NCBI GenBank assembly: GCA_964571145.1 | Contig: CAZNAP010000009.1 | Span: forward strand, 1 to 44,574 | Length of the DNA: 44,574 nucleotides | Source: Suilimivivens sp964571145 | Lineage (GTDB): Bacteria > Bacillota > Clostridia > Lachnospirales > Lachnospiraceae | Direction: 5' to 3' | Shown: positions 1-9,092 of the stretch, one piece after another | Numbering within the stretch: position 1 is the first letter of the stretch | How the letters are laid out: each line of letters starts with the position of its first letter | Program-made: the position numbers and the translations under genes | The notes under the pieces: model-generated | What the model was told of the DNA's origin: nothing | What the model saw: the letters and a program-made list of their open reading frames with translations, nothing else | Database searches by the model: none

Positions 1-659
1 TTAAACGCTGTTTCAGCATCAGTTTCTGCCGTAGTTGCATTGGTTACGCCAGTAGCTGCCTGATTCTTTTCATTTTCTTCAGGAATAGTATTCACACTGG
101 AATCATTTGTATTAATGGTACTTTGCAGTGTAATCTGATCCACGATATCTTGGCATTCTTTCACTCTGGCTTCGGCTGCATCAATACGATTCTGCATGCT
201 GGCAACTTTGTTTTGAAGAGTGTTGAATCCGTCTACATTACCATTTGCAACCTTGCTGATAATTTCAGCAGAAACATTGGCTCCGAACAAGCCCTTCATA
301 TAAGCCAGTTGTAAAGCTTCCAGTTCTTCTTCGGCTTTTGTTAATTCTTCGCTTTCCGCATCTTCAAGATAATAAATCACTGCATCTTTTTCTACAACAT
401 CACCCTGTTTAACTGCCACACTAGCGATTACGCGCGATTCCTTGGCCATTACATTATAAGGGTCAGAAGCTTCCACATTGCCTGTGCCTCTAATTTTCGC
501 TGTAATAGAGCCACTTTGCACATATTGTGTAGCAACCTCCGGTAATGAATAATTCATAATTGTATTGGAGAAAAAAGTAAGCACTAACATCACAGACAAA
601 AAGATAATGGCTGCATTTTTGACCCACTCCCGCTTCTTTTTAGCTTCCTGTTCATTCAT
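1..659 (-). CDS. HlyD/MacA-type membrane-fusion (periplasmic adaptor-like) protein, partial
   Basis: Only the N-terminal 219 residues are in the window; the gene continues past the left edge. The ATG at 657-659 gives a short charged N-terminus (MNEQEAKKKREW), one membrane helix at about residues 13-33, then a biotinyl-lipoyl-like beta domain with the ITAKIRGTGNVEA and VAVKQGDVVEKDAVIYYLED blocks. A long alpha-helical hairpin follows (EELTKAEEELEALQ... and NRIDAAEARVKECQDIV). That order is typical of adaptors that link an ABC or similar exporter to the cell exterior. It lies 27 bases after the stop of a sugar-type ABC permease on the same strand, so it looks like part of that operon, which is unusual because adaptors normally accompany exporters. 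The substrate is unknown. An ATPase or MacB-like permease may follow off-window; that is inference. Confidence 0.8.
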   Translation of the reverse strand, partial: MNEQEAKKKREWVKNAAIIFLSVMLVLTFFSNTIMNYSLPEVATQYVQSGSITAKIRGTGNVEASDPYNVMAKESRVIASVAVKQGDVVEKDAVIYYLEDAESEELTKAEEELEALQLAYMKGLFGANVSAEIISKVANGNVDGFNTLQNKVASMQNRIDAAEARVKECQDIVDQITLQSTINTNDSSVNTIPEENEKNQAATGVTNATTAETDAETAF

Positions 660-686
660 AATATAAATCCTGCCTTTCCGTGCGTT

Positions 687-1655
687 TTATCCTTTTATAC
701 CGCCCTGATACGTTATACCTTCAACCAAGTACTCTTCACCATAAAGAAATACCAGTATTGGCGGTATCATATATATAGTTGCAACTGCAAATGCCAAACC
801 GATTTCGCCGGCATTTATCTTCGACAAAAATACAGACAAGGGGTGCATTTCCGGATCTGATAACAGAATCAAGGGTTGCTCCACCATGTTCCAATAATCT
901 ATGAAAATCAAAATTGCAATTGAGAAAATAGCGCCTTTACATAAAGGCATACAAATCAATCTGCATATCTTCCATTCACCTGCACCGTCAATCTGTGCTG
1001 CTTCAATAACCGAAATAGGAATTTTTCTCATATATTTGGTTAACAGATATACTGCAAACGGCGAGAAGATTCCGGGTAGCCAAATGGCCCATTTTGTATC
1101 AATAATGTGCAGCCAGTCTGATACCAAATAGTTCGGCACCAGTGTAACCTGATAAGGCATCAACATCAAAATAATATATACAAAAAAGATCAGTTCTTTT
1201 ATCCTTCCTCTATATCGGCTAAAACCGTAGGAAGCACCAGCTGCTACCAATAATTGGAAAACCACAATGGGCACTACCAATATAACCGAATTCCAAAACT
1301 TGAATAAATACTCAGGACTTTTAAATAATACCGTAATATACTGACTAAACGACACCATATCCGGAATGAATTTCAAGTTAACCTGTTCTGATATATAGAC
1401 CTTACCTCCCGTATCAGTGGTTGCAAAAACCTGCCCATAATTGGCATTGATTTCGGATGCTGACATGAATGAATTAGTCACTGTCAATACAATCGGCATT
1501 AAGAACAGTACTGCAAAGCACGCAGCGGCTAAAGTAGCAAGTGAAATTCTAACCAGTGCTCTAGTGTTCTTAATCTTCTTTTTTCTTTTAATACGATTCT
1601 GAATGCGTTCAAGTGCTTTATCCTGGCTGCTTGGCAGCGTGTTTGTTTGTCTCAT
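687..1655 (-). CDS. Carbohydrate-type ABC transporter permease, MalG family
   Basis: 322-residue inner-membrane permease. The N-terminus is cytoplasmic and basic (KRKKKIKN), followed by a first membrane helix at about residues 33-57, an extracellular loop, then a block of about five helices. The permease signature loop that contacts the ATPase is clear: EAAQIDGAGEWKICRLICMPL at about residues 218-238 (EAA...G motif). Its ATG overlaps the TGA of the upstream permease by four bases (ATGA), so the two are translationally coupled and probably form a heterodimer. An unusual extra loop after the first helix (residues about 64-110) matches MalG-type proteins of this subgroup. The substrate is not determinable from sequence; sugar or oligosaccharide import is the family expectation. 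Confidence 0.88.
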   Translation of the reverse strand: MRQTNTLPSSQDKALERIQNRIKRKKKIKNTRALVRISLATLAAACFAVLFLMPIVLTVTNSFMSASEINANYGQVFATTDTGGKVYISEQVNLKFIPDMVSFSQYITVLFKSPEYLFKFWNSVILVVPIVVFQLLVAAGASYGFSRYRGRIKELIFFVYIILMLMPYQVTLVPNYLVSDWLHIIDTKWAIWLPGIFSPFAVYLLTKYMRKIPISVIEAAQIDGAGEWKICRLICMPLCKGAIFSIAILIFIDYWNMVEQPLILLSDPEMHPLSVFLSKINAGEIGLAFAVATIYMIPPILVFLYGEEYLVEGITYQGGIKG

Positions 1656-2623
1656 CCTTCCACATCCTTTCCGAAGTAATTCTCGGTCAGGAATAGCAAG
1701 CCGATAATGATTACCATAACTATTGCCATCATAATTGCTGCAGATGACATTTTTTGATAGTCCAAAGCACGGAATGTATTGTTCATAAAATGCTGAAGCA
1801 TATACATAGTATCATACGGATAATCTCCCTTTAATAGATAGATTTCCCTAAATACCTTAAAAGAATTTATGAGGGACATAATTGTCACAAAAAGGATAGT
1901 CGATGACATATATCTCAACTTAATGTGAAAGAAAATCTGAACTGGTGTTGCGCTTTCCAACACTGCTACTTCCAAAATATCCTTCGGAATACTGCTTAAA
2001 GCCGACATAAATAAAATCATGTTATATCCTAGATTTTTCCACAGGAAAAGAACGACAATTACCACCTGTGCATAAGAAGAATTCAGCCAGTCAATCTTGT
2101 CTATGTCAAATAATCCCAATAACTCATTCATCATACCGTTATAATGAAATAAAACTTGCCAAATTAATACCACCGAAGCAATTGGAACCATCATCGGACT
2201 TAGGAAAAAGGTTCTGAATTGACTTTTAAAGGGCATTTTACTTTGCAGCATCATAGCAAGCAGCAAAGATAATACCACTGCTAAGGGAACTGCTACCGCT
2301 GAAAACATTAGGGTGTTCTTAGCCGCTTGTTGAAAGGCAGAGTTTTTAAAAACCATAACAAAATTATCCAGAAATACAAACTGGTGACTGATTGGATTAT
2401 CCACTACAGAATAATAAATAACAATCAAAAAAGGTATAACAAAAAAGAGCATCACCCCGGCAACGCTCGGAAACAGATACCCTGCGGATATCAGCTTCCC
2501 TCTACGGGTTCTCTTATCATCACGCCCCATAGTCTTCTGCGTCTTGGTTGTGCCGTCTTTTTTGTTCATAACAGCTTGCTTTTGCACCTTTATTCTTTTA
2601 TCTTTACTTCTGGGAAAAGACAT
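1652..2623 (-). CDS. Carbohydrate-type ABC transporter permease, MalF family
   Basis: 323 residues from the ATG at 2621-2623, which has a GAGG ribosome-binding site nine bases upstream. A GTG at 2636-2638 would add five residues but is poorly placed. The protein has a long basic cytoplasmic N-terminus (about 40 residues), then about six membrane helices, with the ATPase-contact loop near residues 215-235 (DILEVAVLESATPVQIFFHIKLRYM), a divergent EAA motif. It is the partner of the MalG-like permease, whose start it overlaps, and lies 35 bases downstream of the binding-protein stop. Together the three genes encode the import half of an ABC system. The nucleotide-binding subunit is not in the window and may be a shared MsmK-type ATPase encoded elsewhere, as is common in Firmicutes. 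Confidence 0.88.
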   Translation of the reverse strand: MSFPRSKDKRIKVQKQAVMNKKDGTTKTQKTMGRDDKRTRRGKLISAGYLFPSVAGVMLFFVIPFLIVIYYSVVDNPISHQFVFLDNFVMVFKNSAFQQAAKNTLMFSAVAVPLAVVLSLLLAMMLQSKMPFKSQFRTFFLSPMMVPIASVVLIWQVLFHYNGMMNELLGLFDIDKIDWLNSSYAQVVIVVLFLWKNLGYNMILFMSALSSIPKDILEVAVLESATPVQIFFHIKLRYMSSTILFVTIMSLINSFKVFREIYLLKGDYPYDTMYMLQHFMNNTFRALDYQKMSSAAIMMAIVMVIIIGLLFLTENYFGKDVEG

Positions 2624-2658
2624 CCCTTTAAACCTCACCTATTATCTTTTTATTATCT

Positions 2659-4908
2659 TTATCTGTTTTCATTCACATAAATCTGAATTCTGTTTTGAAC
2701 TACATCTGCTACTTCTGCTGCGGATTTTTGTCCTGCAAAAAACGGTTTTGTTTCTTCTGTTATAATGTTCACCAATTGCTCATTTATATTCCCTGCAAGA
2801 ATTTCTGCAGAATTAATAACAGCTTTTACACCATCAACATCTTCCTGTTTAGCAGCATAGATATCCATTTGGAAATCATTGAATCCCCAAGATGTTTTGG
2901 GCTGTTCTATCTGTTTTCCGGTTTCATCTGTAAAATACTCCGGTTCCATGTCCTTGGCAAAACTCTTTTCAAGAGCACCCTTGTGAATTGGGAATCCCCA
3001 AGAACCGCCATTGACTTCTACAAGTGCATTTTGTGATTCTTCAGAAATCATATTGGAAATGAATGCCCATACAGCTTCTTTATTCTTTGATTTTGATGCC
3101 ATTGCAATACTTCCGCTGGCTGGTTGAATCAGATTTCCTTTTGCTTCCTTGTTGGGGAACCCGATAAATGTTATCTTCTCGCCAAACAAGCCTTCCATCA
3201 TCTGATATTCCTGTACACTGCTGATTGAAGTCTGCATTAAGAACAGGTGATCCGCATTCAATGCTGCTGAAGTACTTTCTTGTTCTTCATTGTAATCCGA
3301 TTCAGCCGGGAATTTGGCTGCAAACTCCAAAGTTCTTATAAAATCTTCCCCTTCAAAAGAACATTCTCCTGTTTCCCAGTTAATAAACTCGTCTATATTA
3401 TTATAGATACAATAATAGAATATGCTGGGCTGACTTCCATATTCCATCAGATATCCCGGATTTACGCTTTCGGCGAAATCCAGCATCTCTGATAAAGTCC
3501 AACCTGATTTATCTCCTACTTTTGATGCTTTCGCTGCGGTAGTCACAATATAAAACTGAGACATAATTCCATAAAGCTTTCCGTCATCTTCATAGGCTTT
3601 TAAAATATTTTCCTGATAATCATCCGGGTTTAATCCGCTTTTCTCCATAAAAGGATATAAATCTTCAAATATACCTTTGCTAGCATATTGCGAGAAATTG
3701 ACATTGGATAAATCTATCATATCAGGGCAATTATTACTGGTAATATCAGCATTAAACTGTGTTAACCCTGCTTCATAATCATCTGTTCCGTATTCTTTAA
3801 CAGAAATATGATACTCTTCATTTGTTTTATTAAAGTCAATAATACTCTTTCGCAGCTCATAATCAAGCCAAAGTGTTCCATAAGTAATGACTTCTTTTTG
3901 CTTGACTTCTGAAGCTTTGGTTTTGGTTAATAAAATCAGTTCTTTTTTGCTGGAATCAGCATCATGACTTTCTGTAATTGCCCATATACGTCCATCAGAC
4001 AATTCACCCACATTGCTAATCTCATTACTGTTTATATCAGAATCCATCCAATTAAACAATTCCTCACTTGTACCTGTTGTGGTATCCAGCAAACAAATTG
4101 TATCACCATTGTTAAACAGAAAACTTTTATTAACACCTTTATAAAATGATTGATTATTATAACCTGTTACGCCCGGTACCTTTTCCCCAAGGCTTTTGGT
4201 AGTCAAATCAAGCTTGTGTAGCTCAATGCCCTCTGTTCCATACATGGAAATATAGACATCGCCCTCTTTGGATACAACCATTTCATTAATCCAAGAACTC
4301 ACCTGAAAATCGCAGATTTTCTTTAAATCTTGATCCGCAACCATAATAGACTGTTCACCGCTACTCAGATAATAATTGCCGGCTTGATCCATACTGAAAT
4401 ATTGAACATATTCCATACCTGCCGCCGTAATCAAAGGTGAAAGGTCTTGTGTATTGAGCACCTGACCATTTTCTGCTGAAACTTCCCACAGTTCAAAGGT
4501 ATTCTGTGGATTAATAGGTTCCTCGCCCTCTGCTGCATCACTGGCATAGATATTAACCAGCATTGACAGATTTCCTGCCTGATTAATGAGTGCTTCGGAT
4601 ATGTAACTTTCCTTCGGTATATCTAGTGCAAGTTCTTCACATGTATTATCTGCTATACTATAACGATATATGTACTTCTTCTGCTCTTGTGTTTCTTCAT
4701 TATAGGTGCTTCCTGCGAAAAACAAAGCATCTTGATTTGCTACAACTTTGTCTATATAATCACATTCCATATCCAATGTGACATATTCAGGTAAATATAC
4801 AAATTCCTTCTCTGGGACTTTGCTTTCGCCCGATTTGCCGCAGCCGGCTGACATAATTAACAAAAAAGTAAATAAAATCAGTACTAGTTTTTTCGAATTA
4901 GCTTTCAT
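2659..4908 (-). CDS. Extracellular solute-binding lipoprotein with N-terminal propeller-like half
   Basis: 749 residues. A lipoprotein signal peptide ends at Cys23 (MSAGC). Residues about 35-330 are made of repeated short beta-strand units (for example YIYRYSIADNT, GNLSMLVNIYA, GNYYLSSGEQ, GDVYISMYG, DTICLLDTTTG, GRIWAITES), suggesting a beta-propeller. Residues about 338-749 form a family-1-type solute-binding domain (ITYGTLWLDYELRKSIIDFNK, then AKASKVGDKSGWTLSEMLDF, and FIGFPNKEAKGNLIQP near the ligand cleft). Ordinary sugar-binding proteins are about 430 residues, so the extra half is notable. It is paralogous to the interrupted gene just upstream. It has its own promoter at 4962-4990 and probably serves the two permeases downstream. 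The propeller assignment is inferred from repeat spacing only. Confidence 0.85.
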   Translation of the reverse strand: MKANSKKLVLILFTFLLIMSAGCGKSGESKVPEKEFVYLPEYVTLDMECDYIDKVVANQDALFFAGSTYNEETQEQKKYIYRYSIADNTCEELALDIPKESYISEALINQAGNLSMLVNIYASDAAEGEEPINPQNTFELWEVSAENGQVLNTQDLSPLITAAGMEYVQYFSMDQAGNYYLSSGEQSIMVADQDLKKICDFQVSSWINEMVVSKEGDVYISMYGTEGIELHKLDLTTKSLGEKVPGVTGYNNQSFYKGVNKSFLFNNGDTICLLDTTTGTSEELFNWMDSDINSNEISNVGELSDGRIWAITESHDADSSKKELILLTKTKASEVKQKEVITYGTLWLDYELRKSIIDFNKTNEEYHISVKEYGTDDYEAGLTQFNADITSNNCPDMIDLSNVNFSQYASKGIFEDLYPFMEKSGLNPDDYQENILKAYEDDGKLYGIMSQFYIVTTAAKASKVGDKSGWTLSEMLDFAESVNPGYLMEYGSQPSIFYYCIYNNIDEFINWETGECSFEGEDFIRTLEFAAKFPAESDYNEEQESTSAALNADHLFLMQTSISSVQEYQMMEGLFGEKITFIGFPNKEAKGNLIQPASGSIAMASKSKNKEAVWAFISNMISEESQNALVEVNGGSWGFPIHKGALEKSFAKDMEPEYFTDETGKQIEQPKTSWGFNDFQMDIYAAKQEDVDGVKAVINSAEILAGNINEQLVNIITEETKPFFAGQKSAAEVADVVQNRIQIYVNENR

Positions 4909-4961
4909 AATAATCCTTTCGTTGCCTCATAATGTTGTATTCTACTAATAGTCATATACAA

Positions 4962-4990
4962 ACTATAGCATACTCATGCATTACGGGCAA
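4962..4990 (-). promoter_or_regulatory. SigA-type promoter for the intact solute-binding protein gene
   Basis: Read on the minus strand: -35 TTGCCC (4985-4990), 17-base spacer, -10 TATAGT (4962-4967). It lies about 54 bases ahead of the ATG at 4908. This would let the intact binding protein and the permeases be transcribed independently of the interrupted copy upstream. Confidence 0.6.
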
Positions 4991-5040
4991 CGAATAGAAT
5001 CTTAAGGTTTTCCTAAGTTTTTTACTTTATGATATTACAA

Positions 5041-7278
5041 CTATCTATTTTCATTCACATAAATTTGAACTCTGTTTTGAATAACTGCTGCTGTATCAGC
5101 TGCAGACTTTTGACCGGCAAAGAATGCCTGTGTTTCTTCATTAATTATTTTTGTAAGCTCTTCATTTGAGCTGCTGGTCAATTTTTCAGCTGAATCAATC
5201 AAAGCTTTGACCCCATCTACCTCTTCCTGAGTTGCTGCATAAATTTCCATTTGGTAATCATCATAACCCGAGTAGGCCTTAGGCTGTTCAGCATTCTCAC
5301 CATTTTCATCTGTATAATACTCAGTCGTCATATCTTTCTCAAATTGCTTATCCAATGCAGATTTCAAAATGGGGAATCCCGAACTGCTACCATCCTGTGC
5401 AACCAGTCCGTTCTGTGCTTCTTCCGAAATCAATGATTCAATAAATTCCCAAGCTGCGTCTTTATTCTTTGATCTGGACGCTATACCTACACTTGCTCCT
5501 GAAGGCTGAATTAAGTTACCTTTTCTATCATTATTCGGATACCCTACAAAGGCTACTTTCTCTCCGAAAAGTCCATTCATCATCTGATAATTCTGCACGT
5601 TGCTGACTGAAGTCTGCATCAGCAAAGCTTTGTCAGAGTGTATCATAGAAGAAGTTCCTTCTCGACCTTCACTATCAAAGTCTATTTCTTCAGGGAAAGA
5701 AGCAGCAAAATCTAAAGTTCTGATAAAGCTATCATCTTCAAAATAACATTCCCCGGTTTCCCAGTTAATAAATTCGTCCATGTTGTTATAGATACAATAA
5801 TAGAAAATAAGGTCTTTGCTACCATAAAGGAATATATTTTCCGGATTAGCATCTTTAACAAAATCCAGCATTTCCGGTAATGTCCAGCCTTGAATATCTC
5901 CCGTATTAGAAGCCTTTGCTGCTACAGTATTAATATAGAACTGGGGTACGATACCATATAATTTTCCTTCGGTTTCATATGCTTTTAATATATTAGCAAG
6001 ATAATCATCTTTATTAATTCCGTTCTTCTCCATGTATGGATATAAGTCTTCAAATACACCCTTGCTTGCGTATTGCTCATAACTGATGCTGCTTAAATCA
6101 ATCAGATCCGGACAATTGGAACCTGCAATTTCTATATTAAATTGCTCCATTCCTGCTTCAATATCATCTTCTACATATTCTTTTACATCAATATGATATT
6201 GTTCACTTGTTTTATTAAAATTAATAATGCTTTCTCTTACCTCAAAACTCAACCACAAAGTTCCGAATGTAATAGTTTCTTTTTGAGGTACTTCAGACGC
6301 TTTCTTCTTGGTAAATACAATTAGCTCTGTTTTGTTGCTATCATCTGTATATTCATGAGAAATTGCCCAAATACGACCGTCGGAAAGTTCTCCAACATTG
6401 GAAACATTCATGTTATTTACATTTGCATCCAACCAGTCAAATAATTCTTCTGATGTTCCTGTCTGTACATCAAACAGAGAAACTGTATTCGTGCCACTTG
6501 ACAATAAGCTTTTTTCAACTCCGGTGTAGTAACTTGCGGTAGTGGAACTCTTAATACCGGCAACTGGATCGCCAAAAGATTTCGTTGTGAGGTCCACTTT
6601 TCTAAGTTCCGCTCCTTCAGCACCATAAACAGTTACATAGACATCTCCCTCTTTGAAAACAACCATACCATCTATAAAGTCTGTAATACTAATATCGCAC
6701 ACTTTCTTTAAATCTTTATCCACAACATAGATAGCGCCCTGTCCACTAGTCAGGTACATGTTTCCAAGTCCGTCAATGCAAAAATTCTAAACATATGCAT
6801 TTTCGTCTTGGTTCACAATCTCTGTTATATCCTGTTTATTCACGATTGTTCCATCAGTAGCTGATATTTCCCATATTTCAATAAGATTTTGCGTTGTTTC
6901 GGTATCTGCATCGGAATATGTATTAACAATCATCAAAATATTACCAGCCTGATTCGCTGTCATCTGCATAACATTACTGTTTTGCGGTAGTTCCGCAGAT
7001 AACTCTTCACGGGTCTGATCCATAATATTATACTTGTACATATAGTTGGTCTGTACCTGCGTATCATCATCGTATGAATTTCCAACGATAAACAGCGTAT
7101 CGCCTACTCCAACTACCGGCCCAATGTTCTCACATTCCAAATTCATTTCCATATATTCCGGAACGTATACAAATTCTTTTTGGGATTCGCCTGTGTCTTT
7201 TTTTCCACAACCTGCCATAGACACAACTAAAGCGCCTCCTAGCAAGGCCAGAAGGACGTTTCTAAATTGTTTTTTCAT
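5041..7278 (-). pseudogene. Solute-binding lipoprotein paralogue interrupted by one in-frame amber codon
   Basis: Reading from the ATG at 7276-7278, the frame is open for 163 codons, meets TAG at 6787-6789, and stays open in the same frame to 5041. Without the stop it would be 745 residues, collinear with the 749-residue neighbour. The neighbour reads YVQYFSMDQAGN where this copy reads YV, stop, NFCIDGLGN, so the TAG stands where the paralogue has Gln169 (CAG), consistent with a single C-to-T change. There is a lipobox at Cys23 (MAGC), a propeller-like N-terminal half and a solute-binding C-terminal half (ITFGTLWLSFEVRESIINFNK). The rest shows no frameshift or further stop. It is either a very recent pseudogene, a strain variant or a sequence error. 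Gene callers may list it as two ORFs: 6787-7278 and 5041-6759. Confidence 0.85.
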
Positions 7279-7335
7279 AAGTCAGCTCATAATCTTGTTC
7301 TTTTGTTCTTATTTCTTAGTTTCTAGTACTTAAAT

Positions 7336-7364
7336 ACTATATCATAGGGTTGTGTGATACACAA
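7336..7364 (-). promoter_or_regulatory. SigA-type promoter with inverted repeat for the ABC operon
   Basis: On the minus strand: -35 TTGTGT (7359-7364), 17-base spacer, -10 TATAGT (7336-7341). This is about 58 bases upstream of the first binding-protein start. A perfect inverted repeat TTGTGT-N3-ACACAA spans 7350-7364 and covers the -35 box, which makes it a candidate operator. It does not resemble a CcpA cre site. Confidence 0.55.
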
Positions 7365-7391
7365 TCCAAATATTCTTAAGATTTATATAAA

Positions 7392-8768
7392 TTAGTTCTT
7401 AAAACTGTGAATCGGTGCCGGTATTCTACCACCACGGTTTATAAATGCATCACAGGAAAAGCCATTCACCGGCATAATCGGTGCATGCCCCAGCAAACCG
7501 CCAAATTCTACATTTTCACCGACTCCTTTTCCAATCACAGGGATAATACGAACAGCAGTGGTTTTCTGATTAATCATACCAATGGCCATTTCATCTGCAA
7601 TAATACCGGAAATAGTCGTTTCTTTGGTATCTCCCGGAATGGCAATCATATCCAGTCCCACAGAGCAGACACAGGTCATTGCTTCCAACTTCTCAATTGT
7701 CAGCGCTCCCGCTTCTACTGCATCGATCATACCCTGATCTTCACTGACCGGAATAAAAGCACCGCTTAATCCGCCTACATAGGAGGAAGCCATAACGCCA
7801 CCCTTCTTAACCTGATCATTCAGTAATGCCAGAGCTGCCGTAGTTCCCGGTGCGCCTGCATATTCTAATCCGATTTCACAAAGAATATCAGCTACACTAT
7901 CACCAATAGCAGGTGTGGGTGCCAGTGACAAATCAACAATACCAAATGGTACGCCCAGTCTGTCAGATGCTTCTTTGGCCACCAATTGTCCTACTCTTGT
8001 GACTTTAAATGCGGTTTTCTTGATTGTTTCACACAATACTTCAAAGCTTTCACCACGTACTTTGCTGAGTGCAGTTTTCACTACTCCTGGGCCGCTTACG
8101 CCTACATTAATAATCTTATCGGCTTCTGTAACGCCATGAAAAGCACCTGCCATAAATGGATTGTCGTCCGGTGCATTACAAAGTACGACCAATTTGGTGC
8201 ACCCAATTGAATCCTGTTCTTTCGTCAATGTTGCTGTTTCTTTGATCATCTGACCCATTAATTTAACAGCATCCATATTAATTCCGGTTCTGGTTGAACC
8301 CACATGAATAGAACTCATAATCCGTTCTGTTGTTGAAAGTGCCTTTGGAATGGAACGAATCAGCAATTCTTCTGCCGGTGTCATACCTTTTGCCACCAGT
8401 GCAGAATAACCACCTATAAAATTCACATTTACCTCTTTTGCTACGCGGTCCAATGTTTGTGCAATAGAAACAAAATCATCAATTGTCTTGCAGGCAGCTC
8501 CGCCAATCAAGGCAATGGGTGTCACTGAAATACGTTTATTCACAATAGGAACACCAAACTCACGGGAGATTTCTTCACCAGTTTTAACTAAATCCTTCGC
8601 TGCTTCATATATTTTCTTATAAATCTTGTCATTTAACTGATTCAAATCAGAATCAATACAGTCCAAAAGACTAATCCCCAGTGTAATCGTTCTTACATCC
8701 AGATTTTCTTTTGCTATCATTTCGTTAGTTTCAACTACTTCATATAAATTAATCAATGTACCTACCAT
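7392..8768 (-). CDS. UPF0210 / PFL family protein (DUF711)
   Basis: 458 residues; a conserved protein of unknown biochemical function with the family pattern ENLDVRTITLGISLLDC near the start, GGYSALVAKGMTPAEE, CNAPDDNPFMAGAFHG and GVSGPGVVKTAL in the middle. The family has a fold related to glycyl-radical PFL-like barrels, but no glycyl-radical motif is present. It is preceded by its usual partner, an ACT-domain protein, 20 bases upstream. The start is uncertain: the ATG at 8766-8768 has AGAGAGG only one base upstream, whereas a TTG at 8754-8756 would give MINLYEVVETNEMI, closer to the usual start of the family. A link to amino-acid sensing through the ACT partner is inference. Confidence 0.9.
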   Translation of the reverse strand: MVGTLINLYEVVETNEMIAKENLDVRTITLGISLLDCIDSDLNQLNDKIYKKIYEAAKDLVKTGEEISREFGVPIVNKRISVTPIALIGGAACKTIDDFVSIAQTLDRVAKEVNVNFIGGYSALVAKGMTPAEELLIRSIPKALSTTERIMSSIHVGSTRTGINMDAVKLMGQMIKETATLTKEQDSIGCTKLVVLCNAPDDNPFMAGAFHGVTEADKIINVGVSGPGVVKTALSKVRGESFEVLCETIKKTAFKVTRVGQLVAKEASDRLGVPFGIVDLSLAPTPAIGDSVADILCEIGLEYAGAPGTTAALALLNDQVKKGGVMASSYVGGLSGAFIPVSEDQGMIDAVEAGALTIEKLEAMTCVCSVGLDMIAIPGDTKETTISGIIADEMAIGMINQKTTAVRIIPVIGKGVGENVEFGGLLGHAPIMPVNGFSCDAFINRGGRIPAPIHSFKN

Positions 8769-8788
8769 ACCTCTCTTTAATTATTCCA

Positions 8789-9061
8789 TTAAATACGATG
8801 CATTTTATCAAATATTTCTTCTTTTTGACACTTGATGTCTACACCAATTTGTTCGCCCAGTGCCTGCATTTCATCTGCCATTTCTCCAAAATGCTTGGTC
8901 ATTTCATTGGTATCAACAATCATCATCATGTTAAAATACCCCTGTACAATAGTCTGGGATATATCTAAAATATTGATTTTATTGTCTGCCAAATAAGTAC
9001 ATACTCTTGCGATAATGCCTACTGTGTCTTTACCTACTACTGTAATAATTGTTTTTTTCAT
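8789..9061 (-). CDS. ACT domain-containing protein (UPF0237)
   Basis: 90 residues consisting almost entirely of one ACT domain (beta-alpha-beta-beta-alpha-beta): KTIITVVGKDTVGIIARVCTYLADNKINILDISQTIVQGYFNMMMIVD. ACT domains usually bind small ligands, most often amino acids. The DTVGIIARV segment and the ILDISQT strand match the GcvR-like branch. An AAAGGA ribosome-binding site stands seven bases before the ATG. It is followed by the UPF0210 gene, a pairing conserved across Firmicutes and Archaea, so the two probably work together. No catalytic residues are present. Confidence 0.92.
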   Translation of the reverse strand: MKKTIITVVGKDTVGIIARVCTYLADNKINILDISQTIVQGYFNMMMIVDTNEMTKHFGEMADEMQALGEQIGVDIKCQKEEIFDKMHRI

Positions 9062-9092
9062 CTTACTATCCTTTCTAAATTAACGCATTCTT

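Noticed and set aside
5001..5022. Hairpin followed by TTTTTT on the plus strand
   Set aside because: No plus-strand gene ends here and the stem has a bulge; on the minus strand there is no T-run, so it is not a terminator for the interrupted gene.
6787..6789. Pyrrolysine or suppressed amber in the first binding protein
   Set aside because: The aligned residue is an ordinary glutamine in a non-catalytic region, and no pyl gene is in the window; a recent mutation is simpler.
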